The position numbers were made by a program, and so were the translations under genes. A stretch of DNA of 64,000 nucleotides from G963674955 sp963674955. Lineage in GTDB: Bacteria > Desulfobacterota > Desulfovibrionia > Desulfovibrionales > Desulfovibrionaceae. Positions 8,635 to 17,289 of the stretch are shown piece by piece. Position 1 is the stretch's first letter. Each line of letters begins with the position of its first letter. The stretch lies in assembly GCA_963674955.2 (NCBI GenBank), contig CAXXKR010000004.1, positions 620,001 through 684,000 of the forward strand, written 5' to 3'. The notes beneath the pieces are model-generated. The model ran no database searches, was not told the origin of the DNA, and saw only the letters and a program-made list of their open reading frames with translations.

Positions 8635-9720
8635 ATGAAATCCCTAAAAACAACACCACTGACCAACTGGCACGAGGAAGCGGGGGCCAAAATGGCTCCT
8701 TTCGCAGGTTTTGACATGCCTGTTCAGTACGCGGGCATAATAGCCGAACACAAGCACACAAGAACCAAGGCCTCCATATTCGACATCTGCCACATGGGCG
8801 AATTCAAGCTGACCGGTTCCAAGGCGCTTGATAACCTGAACAAAGTCGTAACCCAGGACCTGAAGACTCTTGCCCCAGGAAAATGCCGCTACGGATTCCT
8901 GCTCAATGACAAGGGCGGCATCATGGACGACCTGATAATCTATTGCCTGGGCGACAACGAGTACATGCTCGTGGTCAACGGCGCATGCGAGGAAAAGGAT
9001 TTCAAGCATGTTGCCGGACAACTGGGGCCGGATGCGAAATTGGAAAATATTTCCAATGAAACCGCCAAGATCGATTTGCAAGGGCCTCTCAGCCTGGAAG
9101 TCCTTGAAAAAACTCTGGGTGGAAAGTGGAATCATCTCAAATACTTCAATTTCCAGCAGGCGACATTTGACGGCTCCCCCATCATCGTCAGCCGAACCGG
9201 ATATACCGGAGAACTGGGCTACGAGTTTTACCTCCCTGCGGAAAAGGCCGCGGTCTTGTGGGAAAAGCTGGCCTCAAACCGGCTGGTCATGCCCGTTGGA
9301 CTCGGGGCCCGCGACACGTTGCGCCTTGAACTCGGCTACCCCCTGTACGGCCAGGACCTGGATGAGGAGCACAATCCGGCTGAAGCCGGTTATTCATTTC
9401 TCCTGACCAAGAAGGACGATTTCACAGGCAAGTCCGGCCTGACCGACATCAAGGAAAGTCTCGTCCCCCTGACCATACAGGGACGCCGGACACCAAGGCA
9501 CGACGATGAGGTCCGGCTGCCTTCCGGCGAAAAGGTCGGACGGGTGACCAGCGGTTCCTTTTCCCCCAGCCTGGGGCACTGCCTGGCACTGGCATACATA
9601 AAGGCCGACGCCGCCGAGCAGTCAAAGTTCATTGTTAAAACAGCCCGCGCCGAGCTTGAGGCCGCCAAGGGGACTCTGCCTTTCTACACCGAGGGAACGG
9701 CCAGAAAAAAACTGGACTAG
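8635..9720 (+). CDS. gcvT: Aminomethyltransferase, glycine cleavage T protein
   Basis: GcvT transfers the methylene group from the lipoyl-bound aminomethyl intermediate to tetrahydrofolate. From ATG 8635 the protein has 361 residues, the usual size; the open frame upstream to 8401 lacks homology. The sequence shows the folate-binding segment AGFDMPVQYAGI, HTRTKASIFDICHMGE, the SRTGYTGELGYE motif, LRLELGYPLYGQDLDEE and the C-terminal barrel with GRVTSGSFSPSLG. The ribosome site GGGG lies immediately before the ATG. The genes for the P and H proteins are not in the window, so gcvT stands alone and ends at a terminator. Confidence 0.95.
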   Translation: MKSLKTTPLTNWHEEAGAKMAPFAGFDMPVQYAGIIAEHKHTRTKASIFDICHMGEFKLTGSKALDNLNKVVTQDLKTLAPGKCRYGFLLNDKGGIMDDLIIYCLGDNEYMLVVNGACEEKDFKHVAGQLGPDAKLENISNETAKIDLQGPLSLEVLEKTLGGKWNHLKYFNFQQATFDGSPIIVSRTGYTGELGYEFYLPAEKAAVLWEKLASNRLVMPVGLGARDTLRLELGYPLYGQDLDEEHNPAEAGYSFLLTKKDDFTGKSGLTDIKESLVPLTIQGRRTPRHDDEVRLPSGEKVGRVTSGSFSPSLGHCLALAYIKADAAEQSKFIVKTARAELEAAKGTLPFYTEGTARKKLD

Positions 9721-9745
9721 AAATCGACTATTCCGCTGCATGCCC

Positions 9746-9784
9746 AAGGGTTGAATAGAATTATTCTATTTGACCCTTTTTCTT
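9746..9784 (+). terminator. Intrinsic terminator after gcvT
   Basis: AAGGGT and AATAGAA pair with TTCTATT and ACCCTT around a three-base loop, followed by a T-rich run. Confidence 0.85.
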
Positions 9785-9820
9785 TTGAATGCTTGTATTT
9801 AAAGCATAAGGAGATATGAC

Positions 9821-10435
9821 ATGTCAGCGAAAATACTTGATTGCCAGGGACTGCCCTGCCCGCAACCGGTTCTAAAATGCAAGAAGCACATCGACCACGA
9901 GTCCCCGGCCTCGCTGCAGATTACGGTCGACAATGAGGCGGCCAAGGAAAACGTGATCCGATACCTCGGCACCAGAGGCTATGCGTCCAAGGCGGATCAA
10001 CAGGGTACATCCTGGATTATAAGCGCAAATTCTGAAGGAATGGTCGAGGGCAAGCCCGAAAAATGCAGCCCTCCCTCCAATTTGAACCCAAATGTCCCAA
10101 AAAAGATCGCCGTCTTCATAACCTCGGACAAAATCGGTCGCGGCGACGACGATCTGGGCGGAAAGCTGATGGGCAATTTCCTTTCAACCCTGCCGGAGCT
10201 GGGCAATGAAATATGGCGCATCATCCTCGTCAACAGCGCCGTGAAAATGGCGGTCAGCGGCAGCGACAAACTCGCCGCCATTCAGCAAATGGAAGAATCC
10301 GGCGTGTCCGTGCTTGTTTGCGGCACATGCCTGGATCATTTCGGACTCATGAAAGGCAAAAAAGTCGGCGAGACCACCAACATGCTGGACGTGGTCACCA
10401 GTTTGCAACTTGCCACAAAGATAATTCAGGTCTAA
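9821..10435 (+). CDS. yedF: Sulfurtransferase-like selenium metabolism protein YedF
   Basis: A 204-residue two-domain protein. Residues 1-75 form a TusA-like domain with the CPxP motif (LDCQGLPCPQPVLKCK), whose cysteine may carry sulfur or selenium. The second half (about 88-204) is a DsrE-like domain with SDKIGRGDDDLGGKLM and VLVCGTCLDHFG. This fusion is the YedF selenium protein that co-occurs with selenocysteine or selenium-cofactor genes and is common in Desulfovibrio. No selA, selB or selD is present in the window. AAGGAG precedes the ATG by seven bases. Confidence 0.9.
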   Translation: MSAKILDCQGLPCPQPVLKCKKHIDHESPASLQITVDNEAAKENVIRYLGTRGYASKADQQGTSWIISANSEGMVEGKPEKCSPPSNLNPNVPKKIAVFITSDKIGRGDDDLGGKLMGNFLSTLPELGNEIWRIILVNSAVKMAVSGSDKLAAIQQMEESGVSVLVCGTCLDHFGLMKGKKVGETTNMLDVVTSLQLATKIIQV

Positions 10436-10586
10436 TAGAAAATCAGAAATAAACGGATGACGAGCGCCTGAAGAACACCCGCCAGTCCGCTTGATATCTG
10501 ATCCGATACCGCTCTAGAAAAACTCTAGACAGTCTTTGGATTATCTTTTGCCTGAATTAATTGATCATTTAGCGCAGGTTGTGAAC

Positions 10587-11345
10587 ATGTCCGGAAGCGA
10601 TGATAATCATATTCGCCTGAACAAGTACCTGGCCCAACGAGGCATTGCCTCGAGACGCGGGGCGGATGATCTTGTGGCCCAGGGAAAGGTGAAAATCAAC
10701 GACCAGGTGGTTGAAAAACCCGGAGTCATGGTCGACCCGGCGCGAGACAAGGTAGAGGTTTCGGGCAAGGCTGTATCGGACGCCGCGGGCGACCAGATAA
10801 CCCTTGTCCTGCACAAGCCCATAATGGTTGTGACAACCGCCTCGGACCCCCAGGGACGCCAAACCGTACTGGATTTCCTGCCCGATTCGGTCAGGAGAAT
10901 GCGTCCATTCCCTGTGGGCCGCCTGGACTTCATGTCGGAAGGCCTGCTGCTTATGACTACGGATGGCGAGCTCTGCTACAGGCTGACCCATCCCAAGTGG
11001 CACCAGACCAAAATCTACGAAGTAACGGTTCGGGGGAAGGTTGCCCCGGAAGCGTTGAAAAGCATGAGCTCCGGAATGACCTTGTCGGAAGGCGAAAAAC
11101 TGGCTCCCGTAAAAGCCAGAATCCTAGATGACACAAAAGCCGACCAGCAAGTGATTGAAATGACGTTGTTTCAGGGTGTGAATCGCCAAATAAGGCGTAT
11201 GTGCCGGGACATGAATCTGACAATTCTCAAGCTCAAAAGAATCCGCCAAGGTGAAATCTACCTTGGCGGACTGAAGTCTGGAGAATGGCGGGAATTGAAC
11301 TCCAAGGAACTTTCCAGGATCAAGGCCGCCGTGGACATGGACTAG
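10587..11345 (+). CDS. rluB: 23S rRNA pseudouridine synthase, RluB/RsuA family
   Basis: The 252-residue protein has an N-terminal S4 RNA-binding domain (IRLNKYLAQRGIASRRGADDL) and a RsuA/RluB/RluE/RluF catalytic domain. The catalytic aspartate is in FPVGRLDFMSEGLLLMT, and QGVNRQIRRMC is the usual later motif. The size fits RluB, which modifies a uridine near the peptidyl transferase centre. I start at ATG 10587; a TTG start at 10536 would add a poorly coding extension. Its TAG stop overlaps the convergent lolA stop within CTAG. Confidence 0.88.
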   Translation: MSGSDDNHIRLNKYLAQRGIASRRGADDLVAQGKVKINDQVVEKPGVMVDPARDKVEVSGKAVSDAAGDQITLVLHKPIMVVTTASDPQGRQTVLDFLPDSVRRMRPFPVGRLDFMSEGLLLMTTDGELCYRLTHPKWHQTKIYEVTVRGKVAPEALKSMSSGMTLSEGEKLAPVKARILDDTKADQQVIEMTLFQGVNRQIRRMCRDMNLTILKLKRIRQGEIYLGGLKSGEWRELNSKELSRIKAAVDMD

Positions 11346-11989
11346 GGCATTACCCCGACCGTATTGTCCTCGACATCCACTCCTTCGGGCGGCGTGAAAT
11401 CGAACAGGGTATCGTCCGCAACCTTATTTATTTCAAGACTCTCCAGGGTGACCATGTTTCCGTTGCCGTAGAAATCAACGATCAGAACCTGTTGCAGCAG
11501 CCCGGATTTCCTGTCCACCCAGATGTAGGCCAGAACCATTCCGGGTTCAGGTTCAAGGGGAACGAGCCGGAGCTTGGCCATTCCATGATCGTCTCCTTGG
11601 TCTTCAACCTGAAAATCCTCTTTGAGGTTGGCCTTTCCGGATAAAAACTTGATCATGGTCTTTGAATTGAACAGTTGAGTGGCCTTGTACTTGATGGCCA
11701 ATTCCTCTGTCTCAAAATAATTCCAGACCGCATCCTTACCCACCACAAGCAATTCCGGCTCGGGCTTGATTGTCTCCCAACGCACCAAAGACGGTTGTTT
11801 GAACCATATCCGGCCCTTTCGTTCCTCTGCTTCGCCGCTGGCGGCGTTGGTCAGGTGCTGGACGAAACCGGCCTGAAAGGAAGTCAGACTTTCGTAACTA
11901 TTCTGGACCATGTCCGGGATATCCTGGGCCGAAACAGGACCGGCCATAAACAATACCAGGATTACCGAAAGGATATAGCGCATGTTCAA
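11342..11989 (-). CDS. lolA: Outer-membrane lipoprotein carrier protein LolA
   Basis: LolA carries lipoproteins across the periplasm from LolCDE to the outer membrane. The 215-residue protein has a signal peptide cleaved after VSA (MNMRYILSVILVLFMAGPVSA). Conserved features of the family are SFQAGFVQH, KGRIWFKQPSLVRWE, and the later ESLEINKVADDTLFDFTPPEGVDV. It lies 96 bases after ftsK and is the last gene of the aroQ-efp-ftsK-lolA run. The ftsK-lolA order is common in proteobacteria. Confidence 0.93.
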   Translation of the reverse strand: MNMRYILSVILVLFMAGPVSAQDIPDMVQNSYESLTSFQAGFVQHLTNAASGEAEERKGRIWFKQPSLVRWETIKPEPELLVVGKDAVWNYFETEELAIKYKATQLFNSKTMIKFLSGKANLKEDFQVEDQGDDHGMAKLRLVPLEPEPGMVLAYIWVDRKSGLLQQVLIVDFYGNGNMVTLESLEINKVADDTLFDFTPPEGVDVEDNTVGVMP

Positions 11990-12085
11990 CTCCGCTTTTT
12001 TTCATATTTATCTCAGGCAAACGCAGTATGTTGATAAAATAAGTCATTGCTGCCCGGTGGGCAAGTGAAGAAAGAGGCGAGAACG

Positions 12086-14260
12086 TCAGGAACCAAGAAC
12101 CTTGCGCGGCTTGCTGCCTTCCTGAGGTCCAAGTATGCCCTCCTCCTCCATCTGCTCGATGAAACGCGCTGCCTTGTTGAACCCGATGCGGAAGCGGCGC
12201 TGAATAAGGGATATGGAGGCCTTGCCCTGGTCCAGAACGAATTCCTTGGCCGCCAGATACTCAGGGTCGTTGGAATCGCCAAAAGCGTCTCCAGGGCCGT
12301 TTCCAGAGCTTTCCTTGCGCCATTCGTTGAAGTCGAGCTCAAAATCCTGATCCTGTGCGGATTTCCAGAAATCGACGACCGCTGCAATTTCCTTTTCATC
12401 GGCATAGGCGCCGTGCATGCGCTTGAGGCGCGAACCGCCCGGCTTGTAAAGCATATCGCCGTTGCCGAGAAGCTTTTCCGCGCCCACAGTGTCCAGAATC
12501 GTTCTGGAATCCGGCCTGGACGTGACCTCGAAGGCTATCCGCGTGGGAAAGTTTGCCTTGATCAGCCCGGTCACAACGTCGACGGAAGGACGCTGGGTAG
12601 CCAAAATCATATGGATGCCCGCAGCGCGCGCCAGCTGGGCAAGGCGCACTATGCACATCTCCACTTCCTTGGCCGCGGTCATCATCAGGTCGGCCAGTTC
12701 GTCGATTATGATGACCAGATACGGCATGTGGCCAAAATCGGACAACTCTTCCGGCAAATCTCCCGCCTGTATCCTGGCGTTGTAGCCGTCGATATTGCGG
12801 ACACCGAGTTTGGCCATGGCCTCATAGCGCTTGTCCATTTCAAAAACCGCCCACTCAAGGGCGCTTTTGGCCATCTCGGTATCCGTGACCACGGGATGCA
12901 CCAGGTGAGGCAGTTTTGCATAAACGGAAAATTCAATTCTTTTCGGGTCGATAAGCAACAAGCGCACCTGCTCCGGCGTGGCCTTGTATAGCATGCTAAT
13001 AAGTACGGAACTAAGGCAAACGCTCTTGCCCTTGCCAGTGGCTCCGGCAACCAGCAGATGCGGCATGCGGGAAAGGTCGGCGACCTGTGGAACGCCCTGG
13101 ATGTCCTTGGCCAGGGCCAAGGTCAAGACGGATTCCGCCTTGGTAAACTTCTCGGACTCGATTATTTCACGCAGATACACGGTCTGCCGTTCATCATTGG
13201 GAATCTCGACGCCAACGCTGTCTTTTCCGGGAATCGGAGCCTCAATGCGCACGGCCATAGCCTTGAGAGCCAAGGCCATGTCGTCGCTCAAGGCTGCTAT
13301 CTTGCTGATCTTCACGCCGGGAGCCGGCTTGAATTCGAACATGGTGACCACAGGCCCGGGAACAACCCGCTGCACCTCGCCCTGGATGCCGAAATCCTCA
13401 AGACATGCGGTCAGACGGTTGGCCTTGTCCTGCAGGACCTTTGAATTGACGCTGATCCTTGTCTTCGGAATCTCGTTCAGCAAATCTATTGACGGCAGCT
13501 TGCCGATAGCCGTTTTTTTCTGCGCAGGAGCTGATTTCTTTACCGGACCGGGCTTCTTGGGGGTTTTCGTTTTTCTGGAAAGGCCGATGGGGTTCAAGGT
13601 AAAATCGCTTTTCCGAAAAGAAGTCTTGCCGGAGGAATCATCCCTGACTTTGGCTTCGATCTCCCGGCGCATTGCCGCCTGCTCGCGCCAACGCTGAAAC
13701 CTGTCCCAGACAAACAGAAACATCCGTCTTAGGCCGTCGAGGGTCTCGGCCCAGCTGACTCCGAGAAAAAGCTGAACAAAGACAATGGTCAAAAACAACC
13801 AGACCAGAAAGGAGCCCACCGGGCTGAGATAGGAACGCGTCAGCCCCTCCAGCACCGAACCGATCCAGCCTCCGCCGGATTCGAGAATGCCCGCCGCCCC
13901 TTTTGCCGGTTCGTAGAACCAGGGATGGCTGGCCCAGACGATCAGGCAAATGAAAAGTCCGCATGTGCCCAGCCAACGGGGAACCGACATGCGCAAGGAA
14001 TGAATGAAGCGGCACAGGCCCAGGTACAAAAAGATGAACGGACTTGCGGCAACCCCAACGCCAAACATGTCCACAAGGAATCCGACCACATGCGAACCGG
14101 CGGAACCGGCCAGATTATGAACGGCCTGGCCGCTGTTCGCCAGATTCATGCTCCGGTCAAGGGGATTGTATGAATATACGCTCAGAAACAGGAAGGCGGC
14201 CAGAAACAAAAAGGCCAGCCCGGCTATTTCCCGTCCGTAACTCTTACCGCTGTCCGCCAT
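12086..14260 (-). CDS. ftsK: DNA translocase FtsK
   Basis: FtsK pumps chromosomal DNA through the closing septum. The 724-residue protein has an N-terminal domain with about four membrane segments, a short Lys/Pro-rich linker, and a motor domain. The motor has Walker A GATGKGKSV, Walker B LVIIIDELADLMM and the arginine-finger region LARAAGIHMILATQRPSVDVVTG. A C-terminal winged-helix gamma domain (SLIQRRFRIGFNKAARFIEQMEEEG) would read KOPS sites. I start at the ATG of MADSGKS with AGGGAG upstream; a GTG at 14311 would add 17 residues. The linker is short compared with E. coli FtsK. Confidence 0.95.
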   Translation of the reverse strand: MADSGKSYGREIAGLAFLFLAAFLFLSVYSYNPLDRSMNLANSGQAVHNLAGSAGSHVVGFLVDMFGVGVAASPFIFLYLGLCRFIHSLRMSVPRWLGTCGLFICLIVWASHPWFYEPAKGAAGILESGGGWIGSVLEGLTRSYLSPVGSFLVWLFLTIVFVQLFLGVSWAETLDGLRRMFLFVWDRFQRWREQAAMRREIEAKVRDDSSGKTSFRKSDFTLNPIGLSRKTKTPKKPGPVKKSAPAQKKTAIGKLPSIDLLNEIPKTRISVNSKVLQDKANRLTACLEDFGIQGEVQRVVPGPVVTMFEFKPAPGVKISKIAALSDDMALALKAMAVRIEAPIPGKDSVGVEIPNDERQTVYLREIIESEKFTKAESVLTLALAKDIQGVPQVADLSRMPHLLVAGATGKGKSVCLSSVLISMLYKATPEQVRLLLIDPKRIEFSVYAKLPHLVHPVVTDTEMAKSALEWAVFEMDKRYEAMAKLGVRNIDGYNARIQAGDLPEELSDFGHMPYLVIIIDELADLMMTAAKEVEMCIVRLAQLARAAGIHMILATQRPSVDVVTGLIKANFPTRIAFEVTSRPDSRTILDTVGAEKLLGNGDMLYKPGGSRLKRMHGAYADEKEIAAVVDFWKSAQDQDFELDFNEWRKESSGNGPGDAFGDSNDPEYLAAKEFVLDQGKASISLIQRRFRIGFNKAARFIEQMEEEGILGPQEGSKPRKVLGS

Positions 14261-14359
14261 TTTTCCGTCTGAACTCCCTTGAAAAAAGGCCCTGGAACCT
14301 TGCGGCCCCACGGCCTTGACCGCGTTGGTTTACAGATGAAGACGATGCCGTGGTCCGGC

Positions 14360-14917
14360 TTACTCCCTGCCGATGTACTCGCCGCTACGGGTATCAACCT
14401 TGATGCTGTCGCCGGTGTTGATGAAAAGAGGCACGTTCACGTTCAGTCCGGTCTCAAGAGTGGCGGGCTTGGTGGCGTTGCTCACTCGGTCTCCCTGCAC
14501 GCCCGGCTCGGTTTCCGCGACTTCGAGAATCACGGAGGCAGGCAGGTCCAGGTCGATGAAGCCTCCATTATAAAGCAGGGCCTTGATTGTGTCGCCCTCC
14601 TTGATGTAGCCGCCATTTCCGCCCATCAGCTCGGCTGAAACGTTCATTTGCTCATAGGACTCGAGATGCATAAGCACGAAATCGGTTCCTTCCTTGTAAA
14701 GGAACTGCATGTCCGTGGCCACGATGTCGGGCTTGTCGACTTTTTCACCGGACCTGAAAGTCTTGTCCACCACCTGGCCGGTAAGAAAATTCTTGAGTTT
14801 GGTGCGCACCATTGCGCCGCCCTTGCCGGGCTTGAAATGAAGAAATTCCACGATCTCATATGGTTTGCCGTCGATCTCGATCTTGAGACCGCGCCTGAAA
14901 TCAGTAGTTGATAGCAT
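14360..14917 (-). CDS. efp: Elongation factor P
   Basis: EF-P rescues ribosomes stalled at polyproline. The 185-residue protein shows the N-terminal KOW-like domain with loop KPGKGGAMVRTK, in which Lys32 is at the position modified in other bacteria. The C-terminal OB signature GLNVNVPLFINTGDSIKVDTRSGEYIGR is also visible. The loop is the lysine type, so an EpmA or other lysine-modifying system could act, but no such gene is in the window. It lies 30 bases after aroQ. Confidence 0.97.
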   Translation of the reverse strand: MLSTTDFRRGLKIEIDGKPYEIVEFLHFKPGKGGAMVRTKLKNFLTGQVVDKTFRSGEKVDKPDIVATDMQFLYKEGTDFVLMHLESYEQMNVSAELMGGNGGYIKEGDTIKALLYNGGFIDLDLPASVILEVAETEPGVQGDRVSNATKPATLETGLNVNVPLFINTGDSIKVDTRSGEYIGRE

Positions 14918-14947
14918 GCTTTCACCTTTTAAATTGACAATGACTTC

Positions 14948-15424
14948 CTAACTTCCACCGTTTTCCAAATGCCAGTACAATGACTGCACTGCCAAGGCAT
15001 AACTTAGAATGCCGAAACCAGCAATTGCGCCAATGCACTGCCTGCCCATCAGGCTCTGCCGACGAAGCGGCTCGTCCGTCCTGGCCAGCACGTTGCTGAT
15101 GTGAACCTCGACGCACGGAACCCCGATCCAGGCCAGGCAATCGGCAAGGGCCAGACTTGTGTGCGTGTACGCCCCGGCATTGAAGGCAATGCCGTCCGCG
15201 AAACCCGGTCCTGTCTCGCGAGTTTTTTCCAGACGGTCGATCAACGCGCCTTCCGAATTTGACTGAAAGAAATCGAGTTCCACCTCGGCAGCCTTTGAAC
15301 CCATGATATCCTTGAGCATCTTGGACAGGTCGTCCATTCCGCGGCTGCCGTATATCTCGGGCTGCCTTTTGCCGATGTGACCAAGATTCGGGCCGTTGAT
15401 AACGAGTATTTTTTGTCTGGCCAT
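14948..15424 (-). CDS. aroQ: 3-Dehydroquinate dehydratase, type II
   Basis: This enzyme makes 3-dehydroshikimate in the aromatic amino-acid pathway. The 158-residue protein has the type II signature INGPNLGHIGKRQPEIYG with the catalytic Tyr, the FNAGAYTHTSLAL segment (usually NPGAYTHTS, here NAGAYTHTS), and VEVHISN with the conserved His. GGAG lies six bases before the ATG; a GTG four codons upstream is less likely. It heads the aroQ-efp-ftsK-lolA run. Confidence 0.93.
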   Translation of the reverse strand: MARQKILVINGPNLGHIGKRQPEIYGSRGMDDLSKMLKDIMGSKAAEVELDFFQSNSEGALIDRLEKTRETGPGFADGIAFNAGAYTHTSLALADCLAWIGVPCVEVHISNVLARTDEPLRRQSLMGRQCIGAIAGFGILSYALAVQSLYWHLENGGS

Positions 15425-15458
15425 GCTTTTCTCCACTATATTGAACGGTTGTCATCAC

Positions 15459-15477
15459 ATGATCAGGTCATGATCAT
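15459..15477. repeat. TGATCA hairpin repeat, copy 2
   Basis: ATGATCA, loop GGTCA, TGATCAT, then AAA. It matches the copy at 7347-7365 in arms, loop length and flanking AAA. It lies in the divergent aroQ-engB intergenic region and could affect transcription there. Confidence 0.6.
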
Positions 15478-15564
15478 AAATGGAGTCTGCCTTGACTGCA
15501 AGGTCAAAAAGTAGAAGAGTCCCCCTTGAAGGCAGAAAATCCAACCCCTGAAGGCTATGTACTT

Positions 15565-16146
15565 ATGAACCGAACCATCGAGTTAGTCAAAACCGTATAC
15601 GAAATCGGCCAACTGACCGAGTTTGAAAGCTCGCAAATCGCCATGGCCGGCAGATCGAATGTCGGCAAGAGCTCGCTCATCAACTGCCTGGGGGGTCGCA
15701 AAAAACTGGCCAAGATTAGCTCGACCCCCGGAAAAACAAGAAGCATCAATTTCTATCAGGTACACCCGGACGAATTCATGCTCGTGGATCTGCCGGGCTA
15801 CGGATACGCCCGCTGTTCAAAAACAGAACGGGCCAAGTGGGCCGAGCTCATTGAGAAATACATTCAAGGGACAAAACAACTCAAGGCGGTCGCCGTCCTG
15901 CTGGACTCGCGCCTTTCACCGCAGAAGATTGACATCGAACTGACATCCTACCTTCGAAAAATGGGGGTTCCCATCATTGCGGTCCTGACCAAGGCCGACA
16001 AATGCAAGCAAAAAGACCTGGCCAAGATTCAAAGCCAATGGAAAGCCCTGCTGCAATCAGAGGACAGGCCATTGTTCTTTTCCAGCAAAACCGGTTTGGG
16101 ACGGGACGCATTGTGGGACAAAGTCGCTGAACAGGCCGGGACTTAG
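15565..16146 (+). CDS. engB: Ribosome biogenesis GTPase EngB (YsxC/YihA)
   Basis: EngB helps assemble the large ribosomal subunit. The 193-residue protein has G1 GRSNVGKSS, the G2 region STPGKTRSINFY, G3 DLPGYG, G4 TKAD and the G5 region FSSKTG in order. The ATG at 15565 fits the family N-terminus; the frame upstream to a TTG at 15526 is not needed. It converges with lptG, leaving only three bases between the stop codons, so the two transcripts may overlap. Confidence 0.95.
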   Translation: MNRTIELVKTVYEIGQLTEFESSQIAMAGRSNVGKSSLINCLGGRKKLAKISSTPGKTRSINFYQVHPDEFMLVDLPGYGYARCSKTERAKWAELIEKYIQGTKQLKAVAVLLDSRLSPQKIDIELTSYLRKMGVPIIAVLTKADKCKQKDLAKIQSQWKALLQSEDRPLFFSSKTGLGRDALWDKVAEQAGT

Positions 16147-16149
16147 ACC

Positions 16150-17289
16150 TCAGGACTCTTCCACTTTCCTGTTGAAATACCCCTTGACCTTGCGCTCCAG
16201 ACGGGGCGAAGAAACCCAGGCCAGACGCATCCAGGCCAGAAGGCCGAAGACGATGTTGCCGGTCCATGCGGCGATGAGGGGATGAACAATCCCCTTGTTG
16301 CCGATAGAAATTCCCAACATATACACGCCGTTATATACGAAGATCACCACAAGGCCCAAGGCCACGCCCAAGTAAATGTTTTCGGTGAAGGTAATCAGAG
16401 CCAGGGCCATGAGGGCCACGATGACCATTGAAAAGGCGTAGGCCAGCTTGGTGTGCCAGACGGTCCTGAGCTGCTCCACATTGGAACCGGATTGCTTGAG
16501 TTCGTCGATGACTTTCCCCAATTGCCATAGAGGAAGATGACCAAGGTCAACCGTCCTGCGGTCGATGGTCAGGAAAGCCTTCAAATCCTGATGCAGGGTC
16601 AAAAACAGGGACAAGCGCCTGGTTGAAGTAAAATCTCCGGCATTGACTTCGGTCACGTCCAGAAGACCCCAGCCGTTTTCATCCACAAGGGCCTTCTTGG
16701 CGGAAATGATCTTGGCGAGCCGCTGGCTCTCCTCGTCGAACACGTAGACGACGACATCCTTGGCCCTGCTCTGCTCGGGCATGGCCTCCTTGGCCTTGAC
16801 GATATAGGGCCAATCCCTGAACCAGACATCCTTGATCACCAACTGGCTGCTGTCGGTCTTCCTGACTTCCTCCTTCCAGATGCGCCGGGCCTCCCGCCCG
16901 CCGTACACGCCAACATATTGGGAGAAAAGCAATTGCCCCGTCCCCCATAATGTGGCGTAAACGATGAAAAAAAGAGCGAACCAGGTAACGGAGATGCCTC
17001 CGGCCCGCAGGGCCAGCATCTCGTTGTTCTTGGCCATCAGGCCCAGCTGGATCAGAAGCGCGAGAAAAAAGATGCCCGGCATGAGTTGGGAAAAGATTTC
17101 AGGAATCTTGACCACGAAATAGGCCATAATGGTCTGTATGCCCAGACCGGCGTTCACGAAATCGTCGATGCGGTCGAAGATGTCGAAAAGCAGGTAAATA
17201 CCGACGGCCACGCCAAGGCTGACCAGCATGAAAAAAAGGTTCTGACGGGCAAGATAAAGCCCAAGGCTGCCTATTCTGAACGACCTCAT
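16150..17289 (-). CDS. lptG: LPS export ABC transporter permease LptG
   Basis: LptG and LptF form the inner-membrane channel that extracts lipopolysaccharide and passes it to LptC/A/D. The 379-residue protein has the YjgP/YjgQ layout: three N-terminal membrane segments, a periplasmic jellyroll domain of about 170 residues, and three C-terminal segments. Typical positions include the LPGIFFLALLIQLG and AGG segments early and TENIYLGVALGLVVIFVYN late. Its start overlaps the lptF stop by four bases. The lptB, lptA and lptC genes are not in the window. Confidence 0.92.
   Translation of the reverse strand: MRSFRIGSLGLYLARQNLFFMLVSLGVAVGIYLLFDIFDRIDDFVNAGLGIQTIMAYFVVKIPEIFSQLMPGIFFLALLIQLGLMAKNNEMLALRAGGISVTWFALFFIVYATLWGTGQLLFSQYVGVYGGREARRIWKEEVRKTDSSQLVIKDVWFRDWPYIVKAKEAMPEQSRAKDVVVYVFDEESQRLAKIISAKKALVDENGWGLLDVTEVNAGDFTSTRRLSLFLTLHQDLKAFLTIDRRTVDLGHLPLWQLGKVIDELKQSGSNVEQLRTVWHTKLAYAFSMVIVALMALALITFTENIYLGVALGLVVIFVYNGVYMLGISIGNKGIVHPLIAAWTGNIVFGLLAWMRLAWVSSPRLERKVKGYFNRKVEES

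Noticed and set aside
12047..12991. A 314-codon plus-strand frame opposite ftsK
   Set aside because: Antisense to the FtsK motor domain, with no recognised motif.
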